11,040 nt of DNA, from the NCBI GenBank assembly GCA_023381235.1, contig JAMCTV010000093.1:7316-18355 (forward strand), read 5' to 3'. Below, one piece after another: positions 1 to 7,675 of this stretch; position 1 is the stretch's first letter; each line of letters begins with the position of its first letter. This stretch comes from Gammaproteobacteria bacterium. Its GTDB lineage: Bacteria > Pseudomonadota > Gammaproteobacteria > SURF-13. A program made the translations under genes and the position numbers. Under the pieces are notes generated by a model. It was given only the letters and a program-made list of their open reading frames with translations, had not been told where the DNA came from and did no database searches.

Positions 1-1
1 G

Positions 2-151
2 GGCAAGCCGGTATATGAAGGACTGTTGCGTGAAGGCGTGATTGTGCGCCCGGTGGCCAATTACGGTATGCCGCATCATTTGCGCGTGACCATCGGCACG
101 CACGAAGAGAACGCACGCTTCCTGAGCGCCTTGGAAAAGGTGCTGGGATGA
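2..151 (+). CDS. hisC: Histidinol-phosphate aminotransferase, C-terminal end (partial)
   Basis: The window opens inside this gene; 49 codons and a TGA stop remain. The visible end contains EGVIVRPVANYGMPHHLRVTIG followed by a T/H-E-E-N-ARFL segment, which is the usual C-terminal region of HisC-type PLP-dependent class I/II aminotransferases; the arginine in HLRVTIG is the position that binds the substrate phosphate/carboxylate in this fold. HisC converts imidazole-acetol phosphate to histidinol phosphate, and HisC2-type enzymes next to tyrA often also act on aromatic amino acids. The stop overlaps the start of tyrA in an ATGA, so the two are probably co-translated. The catalytic lysine and cofactor-binding core lie outside the window, so substrate choice cannot be judged. 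Confidence 0.8.
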   Translation, partial: GKPVYEGLLREGVIVRPVANYGMPHHLRVTIGTHEENARFLSALEKVLG

Positions 152-1031
152 TGATAAACCGGCTGACCATCATCGGCGTGGGACTCATCGGCGGATCGCT
201 GGCGCGTGCGCTCAAGGCGGCCAAGGCATGCAACGAAGTCGTCGGCTGCGGGCGCGATGCCGTTCAATTGCAAAAGGCCGTGGCGCTGGGCGTCATAGAC
301 CATTATGAAACCGACCCCGCGCAAGCCGTGGCAGGCGCGGACATGATCGTGCTCGCCGTGCCGCTGGGCGCGATGCAGGACATACTGCGGCGCATTGCGC
401 CCAATGTTTCCGCGCAATCGCGTATCGTGACGGGGCCGTTATCACCGACGTGGGCAGCGCAAAGCAGAGCGTGATTGAGGACGCGCGTACGGTGTTCAAA
501 AAAATTCCGCAGAACTTCGTGCCCGGCCATCCCATCGCGGGCACGGAAAAGAGCGGCGTGGAGGCTTCTTACGCCACGCTGTTTAAAGACCAGCGCGTGA
601 TATTAACGCCGCTTGCGGAAACCAACCCGCAGGCCGTGGCGCAGGTACACGCCATGTGGCAAAGCGCAGGCGCCGTGGTGAGTGAAATGAGCGCCGGGCA
701 ACATGACGAGATTCTTGCCGTTACCAGCCATCTGCCGCACGTTCTGGCCTATGCGCTGATGGATAGTCTGGCGCGGCTCGACGCCGGCAACGGCGGCGAA
801 ATATTGAGAAACGCCGCCGGCGGCTTGCGCGATTTCACGCGCATCGCGGCGAGCGACCCCGCGATGTGGCGCGATATTTGTCTGGCCAACCGCGAGGCCC
901 TGCTTGCCGCGCTGCAAGACTATCAGGATGAACTCAAAGACATCGCCGCCGCGATCAGCGCGAACGACGGCGCGGCGCTGACAGCCATTTTTACCCGCGC
1001 CAAGCGCGCGCGCGATGAGCGTTATCCATGA
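148..1031 (+). pseudogene. tyrA: Prephenate dehydrogenase, reading frame broken
   Basis: Oxidative decarboxylation of prephenate to 4-hydroxyphenylpyruvate (tyrosine pathway). The first part (148–about 435) carries the Rossmann motif GVGLIGGS near residue 11; the second part, readable from about base 432 in another frame, carries TDVGSAKQ, the HPIAGTEKSG motif, SHLPH and SDPAMWRDI, all typical of TyrA. Neither frame alone is complete; together they give about 294 residues, the normal length. The frames fail to join between about 421 and 455: read in the first frame the protein ends at 474. Either one G is missing from the GGGG at 432–435, or about 14 extra bases are present (see findings). 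The start is ATG 148, with AAGG at 137–140 seven bases upstream. The stop overlaps aroA by ATGA. This may be a true mutation, or a sequencing or assembly error; an essential tyrosine gene being intact in the cell is quite possible. Confidence 0.85.
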
Positions 1032-2338
1032 GCGCGTCCGTCACTTATCGAGCCGCGCCCGGCGGCAGGCTCGGCGGACGCGTGCGTGTGCCGGGCGACA
1101 AGTCCATCTCACACCGTTCCATCATGCTCGGCGCACTGGCCGAGGGCGTCACTGACGTGAGCGGCTTCCTGGAGGGGGAAGACTGTCTGGCCACGCTGGA
1201 GGCGTTTCGCATCATGGGCGTGAAGATCGAACGCCCGGAGCCGGAGCGCGTGGTGATACACGGCGCGGGTATGCGCGGCTTACGTACCCCGCACAAGCCT
1301 CTGGACCTCGGCAATTCGGGCACCTCCATGCGCCTGCTGTGCGGTCTGCTCGCCGGTCAGCCGTTTTCCGCGACGTTGATTGGAGACGCCTCGCTCTCGC
1401 GCCGTCCGATGAAACGCGTGATTGAGCCGCTGACGCTCATGGGCGTGCGCGTCGAGGCGAGCCCCGACGGCACCGCCCCCCTTATTATCCACGGCAACAC
1501 GGAGTTGCACGGCATAGACTACGTGATGCCGGTAGCCAGCGCGCAGGTCAAATCCGCGCTGCTGCTGGCCGGGCTGTATGCGCAGGGGCGCACCTGCGTG
1601 AGCGAGCCCGCACCCACGCGCGATCACACCGAGCGTATGTTGCAGGGCTTCGGTTATCCGATTGCGCGCCACGGCAACACGGTGTGCGTACAGGGCGGCG
1701 GCAAGCTGCGCGCCATGCGCATCAGGGTGCCGGCCGACATTTCCTCCGCCGCGTTCTTCATGGTGGGCGCGAGCATTGCCGAGGGATCAGACATCGTGCT
1801 GGAGCACGTCGGCGTCAACCCGACCCGCATTGGCGTGATCAATATCCTGCGCCTGATGGGGGCGAACATCGAACTGCTCAATGAACGCACGGCGGGCGGC
1901 GAGCCGGTGGCGGACGTGCGCGTGCGCAGCGCCAGGCTGCACGGCGTATTCATACCCGCGGAGCAGGTGCCGCTCGCCATAGACGAATTCCCCGCGCTGT
2001 TCATCGCCGCCGCGTGCGCCGAGGGCGAGACCGTGCTGCAAGGGGCGCATGAATTGCGCGTCAAGGAAAGCGACCGCATCCAGGTGATGGCGGACGGGCT
2101 CGACGCGCTCGGTATTGCCGCGCGGCCCACGCCGGATGGGATGGTGATACAGGGAGGCGCGTTCTCCGGTGGAGAAGTGGACAGCCACGGCGATCATCGC
2201 ATCGCCATGGCCTTCGCCATGGCGGCGTTGCGCGCCGGCGCGCCCGTCACGATACGCGATTGCGCCAACGTCAATACCTCGTTTCCCGGCTTTGCCGGTC
2301 GCGCGCGCAGCGCGGGCCTGGGCATCCAGCAAGTTTAG
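1028..2338 (+). CDS. aroA: 3-phosphoshikimate 1-carboxyvinyltransferase (EPSP synthase, class II type)
   Basis: Sixth step of the shikimate pathway: transfers the enolpyruvyl group of PEP to shikimate 3-phosphate in the cytoplasm. The 436-residue protein has the family's usual length and two-lobed repeat layout. Visible motifs: PGDKSISHR (22–30), LGNSGTSMR (94–102), RDHTE (198–202), SAQVK (171–175), NPTR (264–267), then a DEFPALF segment with the catalytic Asp, VKESDR with the catalytic Glu, and GDHRIAMA near the end. The four motifs GDK, SAQxK, RxHxE and NxTR together are the published signature of class II EPSP synthases, which as a class are less glyphosate-sensitive than the E. coli type; tolerance here is inference. 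The ATG overlaps the tyrA stop (ATGA), and cmk begins one base after its stop. In Pseudomonas, tyrA and aroA can be fused; here they are separate. Confidence 0.96.
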   Translation: MSASVTYRAAPGGRLGGRVRVPGDKSISHRSIMLGALAEGVTDVSGFLEGEDCLATLEAFRIMGVKIERPEPERVVIHGAGMRGLRTPHKPLDLGNSGTSMRLLCGLLAGQPFSATLIGDASLSRRPMKRVIEPLTLMGVRVEASPDGTAPLIIHGNTELHGIDYVMPVASAQVKSALLLAGLYAQGRTCVSEPAPTRDHTERMLQGFGYPIARHGNTVCVQGGGKLRAMRIRVPADISSAAFFMVGASIAEGSDIVLEHVGVNPTRIGVINILRLMGANIELLNERTAGGEPVADVRVRSARLHGVFIPAEQVPLAIDEFPALFIAAACAEGETVLQGAHELRVKESDRIQVMADGLDALGIAARPTPDGMVIQGGAFSGGEVDSHGDHRIAMAFAMAALRAGAPVTIRDCANVNTSFPGFAGRARSAGLGIQQV

Positions 2339-2339
2339 A

Positions 2340-3044
2340 ATGGCACAGAATCGCGTGCATGCGCCGGCGCTGATTCCGGTGCTGGCGATAGACGGCCCCA
2401 GCGGTTCCGGCAAAGGCACCATCACCCGCCTGCTGGCGCAGCGTCTGGGCTGGCATTATCTGGACAGCGGCGCATTGTATCGTCTGGTGGCGCTGGCCGC
2501 GCTCCGGCGCGGTGTGGCGCTGGACGATGCAGCCGGATTGCGCGCGCTGGCGCAGAGTCTCGATGCGCGGTTTGACCCGGCACAGCCGGACAAAGCGTAT
2601 CTGGAAGGGGTGGAGGTGGGCGAGGCGCTGCGCAGCGAGCAGTGCGGCAACGCCGCTTCCAGGGCGGCGGCGATCGCAGGGGTGCGCGCGGCGCTGCTGG
2701 AGCGGCAGCGCGCGTTCCGCAAGGCGCCGGGGCTGGTCGCCGACGGACGCGACATGGGGACGGTGATCTTCCCCGATGCGGCGCTCAAGATTTTTCTCAC
2801 CGCGACCCCTGAGGAGCGCGCGCGCAGGCGCTATAAACAGTTGAAAGATAAGGGACTCGATGCTAGAATGAACGACCTTGTAAAGGATATTGCCGAGCGC
2901 GACGCGCGGGACAGCGCGCGTGCCGCAGCTCCCCTGAAACCGGCGCCGGATGCAGTGGTGCTGGACACCACTGAAATGAGCATCGAGGCCGTGGTGGAAC
3001 GGGCATTAACGTTGCTGCGCGAGCGGCTTGGCAAAAGTAAGTAA
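2340..3044 (+). CDS. cmk: Cytidylate kinase (CMP/dCMP kinase)
   Basis: Phosphorylates CMP and dCMP with ATP, feeding pyrimidine nucleotide pools. The protein is 234 residues, close to the 225–230 of the family. It shows the P-loop GPSGSGKGT (19–27), the LDSGALYR segment near 41–48, the VADGRDMGTVIFPDA region, the arginine-rich LID, and the late DSARAAAPL motif that contacts CMP. The reading frame is open far upstream into aroA, but ATG 2340 is chosen because only about 12 residues then precede the VLAIDGPSGSGKG core, as in relatives. It has no good Shine-Dalgarno and sits one base after the aroA stop, so translation probably depends on coupling. cmk followed by rpsA is a strongly conserved pair in Gammaproteobacteria. 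Confidence 0.95.
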   Translation: MAQNRVHAPALIPVLAIDGPSGSGKGTITRLLAQRLGWHYLDSGALYRLVALAALRRGVALDDAAGLRALAQSLDARFDPAQPDKAYLEGVEVGEALRSEQCGNAASRAAAIAGVRAALLERQRAFRKAPGLVADGRDMGTVIFPDAALKIFLTATPEERARRRYKQLKDKGLDARMNDLVKDIAERDARDSARAAAPLKPAPDAVVLDTTEMSIEAVVERALTLLRERLGKSK

Positions 3045-3060
3045 TGTTGTGGGTGGCGCA

Positions 3061-3088
3061 TTGCCGTATCCGGCACGGCGCTGATTAT
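3061..3088 (+). promoter_or_regulatory. Possible sigma-70 promoter for rpsA
   Basis: TTGCCG (3061–3066) and GATTAT (3083–3088) are separated by 16 bases and each match four of six consensus positions. The candidate −10 overlaps a perfect inverted repeat, CTGATTATCAG (3081–3091). In E. coli rpsA has promoters in and after cmk, so a promoter is expected here, but these boxes are only fair matches. Confidence 0.25.
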
Positions 3089-3118
3089 CAGTTAACCAGG
3101 TAGTTTAGAGCTGCACGC

Positions 3119-3138
3119 GGCCGGTGACGACGCCGGTC
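3119..3138 (+). promoter_or_regulatory. Hairpin in the rpsA leader
   Basis: GGCCGGT (3119–3125) can pair with GCCGGTC (3132–3138), seven pairs including two G·U, around the loop GACGAC. It ends 23 bases before the rpsA ATG, just upstream of a modest GAGGA (3146–3150) that lies 11 bases from the start. The E. coli rpsA leader is also structured, with a weak Shine-Dalgarno, and is the target of S1 autoregulation. An analogous role here is inference. Confidence 0.35.
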
Positions 3139-3161
3139 AGCGGTCGAGGATAGATCCAAGT

Positions 3162-4838
3162 ATGAGTGAAAATTTTGCGCAGTTGCTGGAAGAGAGCTTT
3201 GCCGGTAAGCGCATGCGCACCGGTTCCATCGTCAGCGCCAGAGTGGTGCGCGTGGATCATGACGTAGTGGTGGTGGATGCGGGACTCAAGTCCGAAGGGA
3301 TGATACCGGTCGAGCAGTTCTACAACGAGCAGGGCGCAATCGAAGTCAACGTGGGCGACCAGGTGGACGTCGCCCTGGATAACATAGAAGACGGTTTCGG
3401 GCTGACGCGCCTGTCGCGCGAGAAGGCCAAGCGCGATCAATCATGGACCAAGCTGGAGCGGGTGTTCGAGGCCGGCGAAAAGGTCACCGGTCTGGTCAGC
3501 GGCAGGGTCAAGGGCGGTTTCACGGTGGAGATGGGCGACGTGCGCGCCTTCCTGCCGGGTTCGCTGGCCGATGTGCGCCCGGTGCGCGACCCGGCACAGC
3601 TGGAAGGCAAGGAATACGAATTCAAAATCATCAAGCTCGACCGCAAGCGCAATAACGTCGTGGTGTCACGGCGTGCGGCGATGGATACGGAAACCAGCGC
3701 GGAACGCGCGGCGCTGCTGCAAAACCTCCAGGAAGGCGACGTGGTCAAGGGCGTGGTGAAAAATCTCACCGATTACGGCGCCTTTGTTGACCTGGGCGGC
3801 ATAGACGGGCTGCTGCATATCACCGACATGGCGTGGAAGCGCATCAAGAGTCCGAGCGAAGTGGTCAAGGTCGGCGACGAGATCGAAGTCAAGGTGCTCA
3901 AGTTCGACAAGGAGCGCAACCGCGTTTCGCTGGGCCTGAAACAGACCGGCGACGATCCCTGGGCGGACCTGGTGCGCCGCTATCCCTCCGGTACGCGCCT
4001 GTTCGGCAAGGTCACCAACATCGCCGATTACGGCTGCTTCGTGGAGATCGAGGACGGCGTGGAAGGTCTGGTGCACGTCTCGGAAATGGACTGGACCAAC
4101 AAAAACGTGCATCCCTCCAAGCTGGTGCAACTCGGCGATGAAGTCGAGGTGATGGTGCTCGAAATAGACGAGGAGCGGCGCCGCATCTCGCTCGGCATGA
4201 AGCAATGCAAGCCCAACCCGTGGGAAGAGTTCGCCGCCACTCACAACAAGGGCGACAAGATTTCCGGCAAGATCAAATCCATCACCGATTTCGGTATTTT
4301 CGTCGGGCTGGAGGGCAGTATAGACGGCCTGGTGCATCTGTCCGACATCTCATGGTCGTTGCCGGGCGAAGAGGCGGTGCGCAACTACAAGAAGGGCGAC
4401 GAGATCGAGACCGTGATCCTCGCCGTGGACCCGGAGCGCGAGCGCATCTCGCTCGGCATCAAGCAACTTGAGCAGGACCCGGCCTCCAACTTCGTCGCCA
4501 CTCATCCCAAGGGCAGCATCGTGAAGGGCGTGGTCAAGGAGGTGGACGCCAAGGGCGCCGTTGTGCAACTGGCGGACGGCGTCGAGGGCTACCTGCGCGC
4601 CTCCGAGCTTTCCCAGGACCGGGTGGAAGATGCGCGCAGCGTGCTCAAGGCGGGCGACGAGATCGAAGCCAAGTTTACCGGCATGGATCGCAAGAGCCGC
4701 GGCATCACATTGTCCATCAAGGCCAAGGATAGCGAAGAGCACGCCGAGGCAATGCAGGAGTATGCCCAGCAGAGCGCCGCGCACAATCCGACCCTGGGGG
4801 ACATACTCAAGCGGCACATGAAGAAAAAAGGCGAGTAG
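3162..4838 (+). CDS. rpsA: 30S ribosomal protein S1
   Basis: Ribosomal protein that captures and unfolds mRNA on the 30S subunit. It is 558 residues long (E. coli S1 has 557) and contains six S1/OB-fold repeats at roughly 19–87, 105–172, 192–260, 277–347, 364–434 and 451–520. Repeats 3–5 are the most regular: each has a G-x-K-x-ITDYGxFV-like strand followed by GLLHITDM, GLVHVSEM or GLVHLSDI. Repeats 1 and 2 are the divergent ribosome-binding pair, and repeat 6 (GYLRASEL) is also divergent, as usual. The N-terminus MSENFAQLLEES matches the conserved start that docks on protein S2. The 117-base gap from cmk carries a candidate promoter and hairpin, so S1 may have its own control as well as readthrough. 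ihfB follows after 27 bases. Confidence 0.98.
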   Translation: MSENFAQLLEESFAGKRMRTGSIVSARVVRVDHDVVVVDAGLKSEGMIPVEQFYNEQGAIEVNVGDQVDVALDNIEDGFGLTRLSREKAKRDQSWTKLERVFEAGEKVTGLVSGRVKGGFTVEMGDVRAFLPGSLADVRPVRDPAQLEGKEYEFKIIKLDRKRNNVVVSRRAAMDTETSAERAALLQNLQEGDVVKGVVKNLTDYGAFVDLGGIDGLLHITDMAWKRIKSPSEVVKVGDEIEVKVLKFDKERNRVSLGLKQTGDDPWADLVRRYPSGTRLFGKVTNIADYGCFVEIEDGVEGLVHVSEMDWTNKNVHPSKLVQLGDEVEVMVLEIDEERRRISLGMKQCKPNPWEEFAATHNKGDKISGKIKSITDFGIFVGLEGSIDGLVHLSDISWSLPGEEAVRNYKKGDEIETVILAVDPERERISLGIKQLEQDPASNFVATHPKGSIVKGVVKEVDAKGAVVQLADGVEGYLRASELSQDRVEDARSVLKAGDEIEAKFTGMDRKSRGITLSIKAKDSEEHAEAMQEYAQQSAAHNPTLGDILKRHMKKKGE

Positions 4839-4865
4839 TCCCACACGCGGGGAATCGTAAAATCC

Positions 4866-5177
4866 ATGCACTCCTCCATGACCAAATCCGACCTCATCGA
4901 GGCGTTGTTCAGCGCGCTGTCGCGCAAGCAGGCGCAACTGGCGTATAAGGACATCGAACTGGCGGTAAAGACCATGCTGGAGCACATGGGGCAGGCGCTT
5001 TCCGAAGGCGAGCGCATCGAGATTCGCGGTTTTGGCAGTTTCTCGTTGCATTATCGCTCACCGCGCACTGGCAGAAACCCGAAAACCGGCGACGCCGTGA
5101 CACTGCCGGGCAAATATGTGCCGCATTTCAAACCGGGCAAGGAGTTGCGTGAACGGGTGAACGCCGGGCAGAAATAA
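4866..5177 (+). CDS. ihfB: Integration host factor subunit beta
   Basis: DNA-bending nucleoid protein that pairs with IhfA to form IHF. The sequence carries the complete HU/IHF fold: MTKSDLIEALF at the start of the first helix, ERIEIRGFGSFSLHYR, and the beta-arm GRNPKTG whose proline intercalates into DNA, ending in YVPHFKPGKELRERV. Two in-frame starts are possible. ATG 4866 has GGGGA at 4849–4853, twelve bases upstream, and gives 103 residues. ATG 4878 begins MTKSDLI exactly as relatives do (99 residues) but is preceded by pyrimidine-rich sequence with no Shine-Dalgarno. I give the longer form because of the ribosome site; homology favours the shorter. rpsA–ihfB adjacency is conserved, and a strong terminator follows. 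Confidence 0.95.
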   Translation: MHSSMTKSDLIEALFSALSRKQAQLAYKDIELAVKTMLEHMGQALSEGERIEIRGFGSFSLHYRSPRTGRNPKTGDAVTLPGKYVPHFKPGKELRERVNAGQK

Positions 5178-5198
5178 GCGTCTGGCAAATTGCGCCTG

Positions 5199-5241
5199 CA
5201 CAGAGCGCTATAGCGATACTCGCTGTGATTTCTGTCGCTAT
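5199..5241 (+). other. Overlapping inverted repeats before the terminator
   Basis: Three pairings share bases here: the perfect 10-base palindrome CGCTATAGCG (5206–5215); ATAGCGA (5210–5216) with TCGCTAT (5235–5241); and CACAG..CG (5199–5207, two-base bulge) with CGCTGTG (5221–5227). They cannot all form at once. They lie between the ihfB stop and the terminator. Function is unknown; they could protect the mRNA 3' end or bind a dimeric protein. Confidence 0.4.
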
Positions 5242-5252
5242 GTATGAAAATG

Positions 5253-5282
5253 ACGGCATGGGGCGACTCATGCCGTTTTTTT
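5253..5282 (+). terminator. Rho-independent terminator after ihfB
   Basis: A perfect eight-base-pair stem, ACGGCATG (5253–5260) with CATGCCGT (5269–5276), encloses an eight-base loop and runs into seven T residues (5276–5282), with AAAA just upstream at 5247–5250. It lies 75 bases after the ihfB stop and separates the rpsA–ihfB unit from lapAB. Confidence 0.9.
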
Positions 5283-5326
5283 ATGCGTCAAGGGGCGCGC
5301 CGGATGCGTCCGCGCAGCAACCGTAT

Positions 5327-5332
5327 TATACT
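5327..5332 (+). promoter_or_regulatory. Possible −10 box for lapA–lapB–pyrF
   Basis: TATACT (5327–5332) sits in an AT-rich island within otherwise GC-rich sequence, between the terminator and lapA. It would give a leader of about 100 bases. No convincing −35 is present 16–18 bases upstream, and no heat-shock (sigma-32) type box was seen, although lapAB is heat-inducible in E. coli. The remaining bases 5283–5441 show nothing else I can name. Confidence 0.25.
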
Positions 5333-5441
5333 TAAACTCCGAATGGGTCAGCGGCTTCTGCGGTGGGGGTGTTCACGGCGCAGACGTGCAGGGGCGAGTT
5401 GCGGTTAGCGGTAAATGCCTGGAGCTTCAGTGGAGGGTGAA

Positions 5442-5735
5442 ATGTTGCGTATTGTGCGTTCTGTGCTGTTTCTGGGCATTCTTTTGGCCAGCCTTGGCTT
5501 TGCGCTGATCAACGCCGAGATAGTACAGATTGATTACTATTTCGGCCATTGGGAGGTGCCGCTGTCGCTTATTCTGCTGATTGCTGCGACTGCAGGGGCC
5601 CTGTTCGGCGTCGTCTCTTGCCTGGGCGCTATCTTCCGTTTGAAGCGCGAAGTGAGCCGTTTACGCAAGGCGGTGAAGATGTCGGAAACGGAAATCATGA
5701 ATCTGCGTTCGATTCCTATGAAGGATAGTCAGTAG
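5442..5735 (+). CDS. lapA: Lipopolysaccharide assembly protein A
   Basis: Small inner-membrane protein (97 residues; about 100 in E. coli) that works with LapB in controlling lipopolysaccharide synthesis. Two hydrophobic segments, about 7–24 and 41–65, form a hairpin in the membrane; between them lies the short VQIDYYFGHWEVPLSL linker, whose NxxxVxxxYxxG/W pattern is usual for the LapA (DUF1049) family. A basic cytoplasmic tail at 66–90 (LKREVSRLRKAVKMSE) looks like a short coiled coil. The frame is open back to ATG 5415, but ATG 5442 is chosen because GGAGGG (5432–5437) lies at ideal distance and the first membrane segment then starts at once. lapB begins ten bases after the stop, as in E. 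coli. Confidence 0.88.
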   Translation: MLRIVRSVLFLGILLASLGFALINAEIVQIDYYFGHWEVPLSLILLIAATAGALFGVVSCLGAIFRLKREVSRLRKAVKMSETEIMNLRSIPMKDSQ

Positions 5736-5745
5736 GGTCTCCGCA

Positions 5746-6921
5746 GTGTGGACGCTCTTGCTGCTGCTCCTGCCTGTCGCTGCCGCATCCGGCTGGTGGC
5801 TCGCCAGGCGTGAAGATGAGAAGGATGAGAAGCAGACGGGGCGCGGCGGTTTTGAATTCTCTTCGCACTATTTCAAGGGACTCAATTATCTCCTCAACGA
5901 ACAGCCGGACAAGGCCATCGAGGTGTTCATCCGCATGGTCGAGGTGGACAGCGAGACGGTCGAGACGCACCTTGCGCTGGGCAGCTTGTTCCGGCGCCGC
6001 GGCGAGGTAGACCGCGCGATTCGCATACACCAGAATCTCATCGCCAGGCCCACGCTGAGCCTGCAACAGCGTAGTCAAGCCTTGCTCGATCTGGGCCAGG
6101 ACTACCTGAGCGCGGGCTTGCTGGATCGCGCCGAGAGCCTGTTTCAGGAACTGATCGAAAAGAACGAGCATGTCGCCAGCGCACTGCGCCTGTTGGTGGA
6201 CATCTACCAGCAGGAAAAAGACTGGCAGCAGGCGATAGCCACCGCAAAAAAACTGCAGAGTAGCTCCGGCGAGGACATGCGCGGGATGGTGGCACATTAT
6301 TATTGCGAACTGGCCGAGCAGGCGCTGGATAGCGCGGACGACAAACAGGCGCGGCATTACCTGGACCTGGCGCTGGATGCCGATGAGCGCTGTGTCAGGG
6401 CCAGCCTGGTCCGCGCAGATATGGCGCGCAGGGCAGGGGATTGCGAGGCCGCGCTGCGCGCCCTGGAGCGCGTTGAACGACAGGACGGCGATTTCCTGCC
6501 GGAGATCATCGAGCCGTTGCGCGATTGTTACTCCAGGCTTGGCCGGGAAGCAGGCATGGTGGATTACCTGCGCCGGCTGTTCAACGAACATCAAAATATT
6601 TCACTTATGCTTGCACTTGCCGATACGCTGCGCGCGCAATACGGCGATGCGCAGGCGGAGGACTTTATCACCGCGCAACTCCGCAACCGTCCTTCGGTGC
6701 GCGGGCTCGATCATCTGATCGAGATCAAGCTCAGTCACGCGGATACGGAAGTGCGCGATAATCTGCTTATCCTGAAGGATCTCACCAGCCAACTCATGCG
6801 CAGCAAACCTCTGTACAGTTGCACTCAGTGCGGTTTTACCGGCAAGGCGCTGCACTGGCAGTGCCCGAGTTGCAAACGCTGGAACACGATCAAGCCGTTA
6901 CAGGGTGTGGAAGGTGACTGA
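5746..6921 (+). CDS. lapB: Lipopolysaccharide assembly protein B (TPR and zinc-ribbon)
   Basis: Inner-membrane adaptor that, in E. coli, brings LpxC to the FtsH protease and so limits lipid A synthesis; it also couples to lipopolysaccharide export. The 391-residue protein (389 in E. coli) starts with a membrane anchor MWTLLLLLLPVAAASGWW at 1–18, followed by the basic ARRED boundary, then a run of TPR helices from about 35 to 335 (for example the DKAIEVFIRMV and GEVDRAIRIHQNLI segments, identical in part to E. coli). It ends in a rubredoxin-like metal ribbon with four cysteines at 359, 362, 373 and 376 (CTQCGF…CPSCKRW). The start is GTG 5746, with AGGG at 5734–5737 eight bases upstream. Its last bases overlap the start of pyrF. 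Confidence 0.95.
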   Translation: MWTLLLLLLPVAAASGWWLARREDEKDEKQTGRGGFEFSSHYFKGLNYLLNEQPDKAIEVFIRMVEVDSETVETHLALGSLFRRRGEVDRAIRIHQNLIARPTLSLQQRSQALLDLGQDYLSAGLLDRAESLFQELIEKNEHVASALRLLVDIYQQEKDWQQAIATAKKLQSSSGEDMRGMVAHYYCELAEQALDSADDKQARHYLDLALDADERCVRASLVRADMARRAGDCEAALRALERVERQDGDFLPEIIEPLRDCYSRLGREAGMVDYLRRLFNEHQNISLMLALADTLRAQYGDAQAEDFITAQLRNRPSVRGLDHLIEIKLSHADTEVRDNLLILKDLTSQLMRSKPLYSCTQCGFTGKALHWQCPSCKRWNTIKPLQGVEGD

Positions 6922-7675
6922 CAACGTACAGGGATGTACTAGTGTCGCGGGAGGCAGGACGCCGGGAGCGACTACGCCCATCGTCGTGGCGCTGGATTAT
7001 CCCGATCCACGGCAGGCGTTGCGGTTGCTGGATGCGCTCGACGGCGCGCAGTGTAAACTCAAGATCGGCAAGGAGTTGTTTGTGCGCGGCGGGCCGCAGT
7101 TCGTACAACAGGTGGCTAGGCGCGGGTTTGACGTGTTTCTTGATCTCAAGTTTCATGACATCCCCAATACTGTGGCGCAAGCCTGCAACGCCGCGGCGGA
7201 TCTCGGCGTGTGGATGATGAACGTGCACGCCCTGGGCGGCGCAAAGATGCTGGAGGCGGCGCGCAATGCGCTGGACAAGACGGGCGGTTCCAGGCCCTTG
7301 CTCGTCGCGGTGACCGTGCTCACCAGCCTCGATGCGCATGACCTGGGCGAGATCGGCCTGACAGGTACGGTGGAAGAAAATGTCATGCGCCTGGCGCGGC
7401 TCACCCACGCGGCGGGTCTTGATGGCGTGGTGTGCTCGCCGCGGGAGACGGCGTTGCTGCGTGGCGCGCTGGGCGCGGATTTTTATCTGGTCACGCCGGG
7501 CATCAGGCCATCGGATAGCGCGGCGGACGATCAAAAGCGCACCCTGGCGCCATGCGAGGCGCTGCAGGCAGGGGCGAGCTATCTGGTGATAGGGCGCCCC
7601 ATCACCCGCGCCCCCGACCCCATGCAGGCGTTGCGCGCGATACAATCCGAAATCGCGCCGCTGCTTGCGCGCTGA
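6914..7675 (+). CDS. pyrF: Orotidine-5'-phosphate decarboxylase
   Basis: Last step of UMP synthesis: decarboxylation of OMP, in the cytoplasm, as a TIM-barrel dimer. The 253-residue form shows VVALDYP near 24–30, the catalytic D-x-K-x-x-D in LDLKFHDIPNT (D77, K79, D82), the MNVHALGGAKML strand, VTPGIRP, and the phosphate-binding VIGRPIT near the end. GTG 6914 is preferred because AGGG (6902–6905) lies eight bases upstream within the end of lapB; an in-frame GTG at 6905 is also open but has no ribosome site. About 20 residues precede the core, a few more than in E. coli (about 15). The start overlaps lapB by eight bases, so translation is likely coupled. lapA–lapB–pyrF is a conserved trio; in E. 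coli yciH follows, but here a glycan gene does. Confidence 0.96.
   Translation: MTDNVQGCTSVAGGRTPGATTPIVVALDYPDPRQALRLLDALDGAQCKLKIGKELFVRGGPQFVQQVARRGFDVFLDLKFHDIPNTVAQACNAAADLGVWMMNVHALGGAKMLEAARNALDKTGGSRPLLVAVTVLTSLDAHDLGEIGLTGTVEENVMRLARLTHAAGLDGVVCSPRETALLRGALGADFYLVTPGIRPSDSAADDQKRTLAPCEALQAGASYLVIGRPITRAPDPMQALRAIQSEIAPLLAR

Noticed and set aside
3666..4337. Long minus-strand open frame inside rpsA (and similar ones in aroA, lapB and pyrF).
   Set aside because: Such antisense frames are expected in GC-rich coding DNA; the plus-strand proteins are unmistakable.
5415..5441. Upstream start for lapA at ATG 5415.
   Set aside because: It lacks a ribosome site, and GGAGGG is ideally placed for ATG 5442, where the membrane segment begins.
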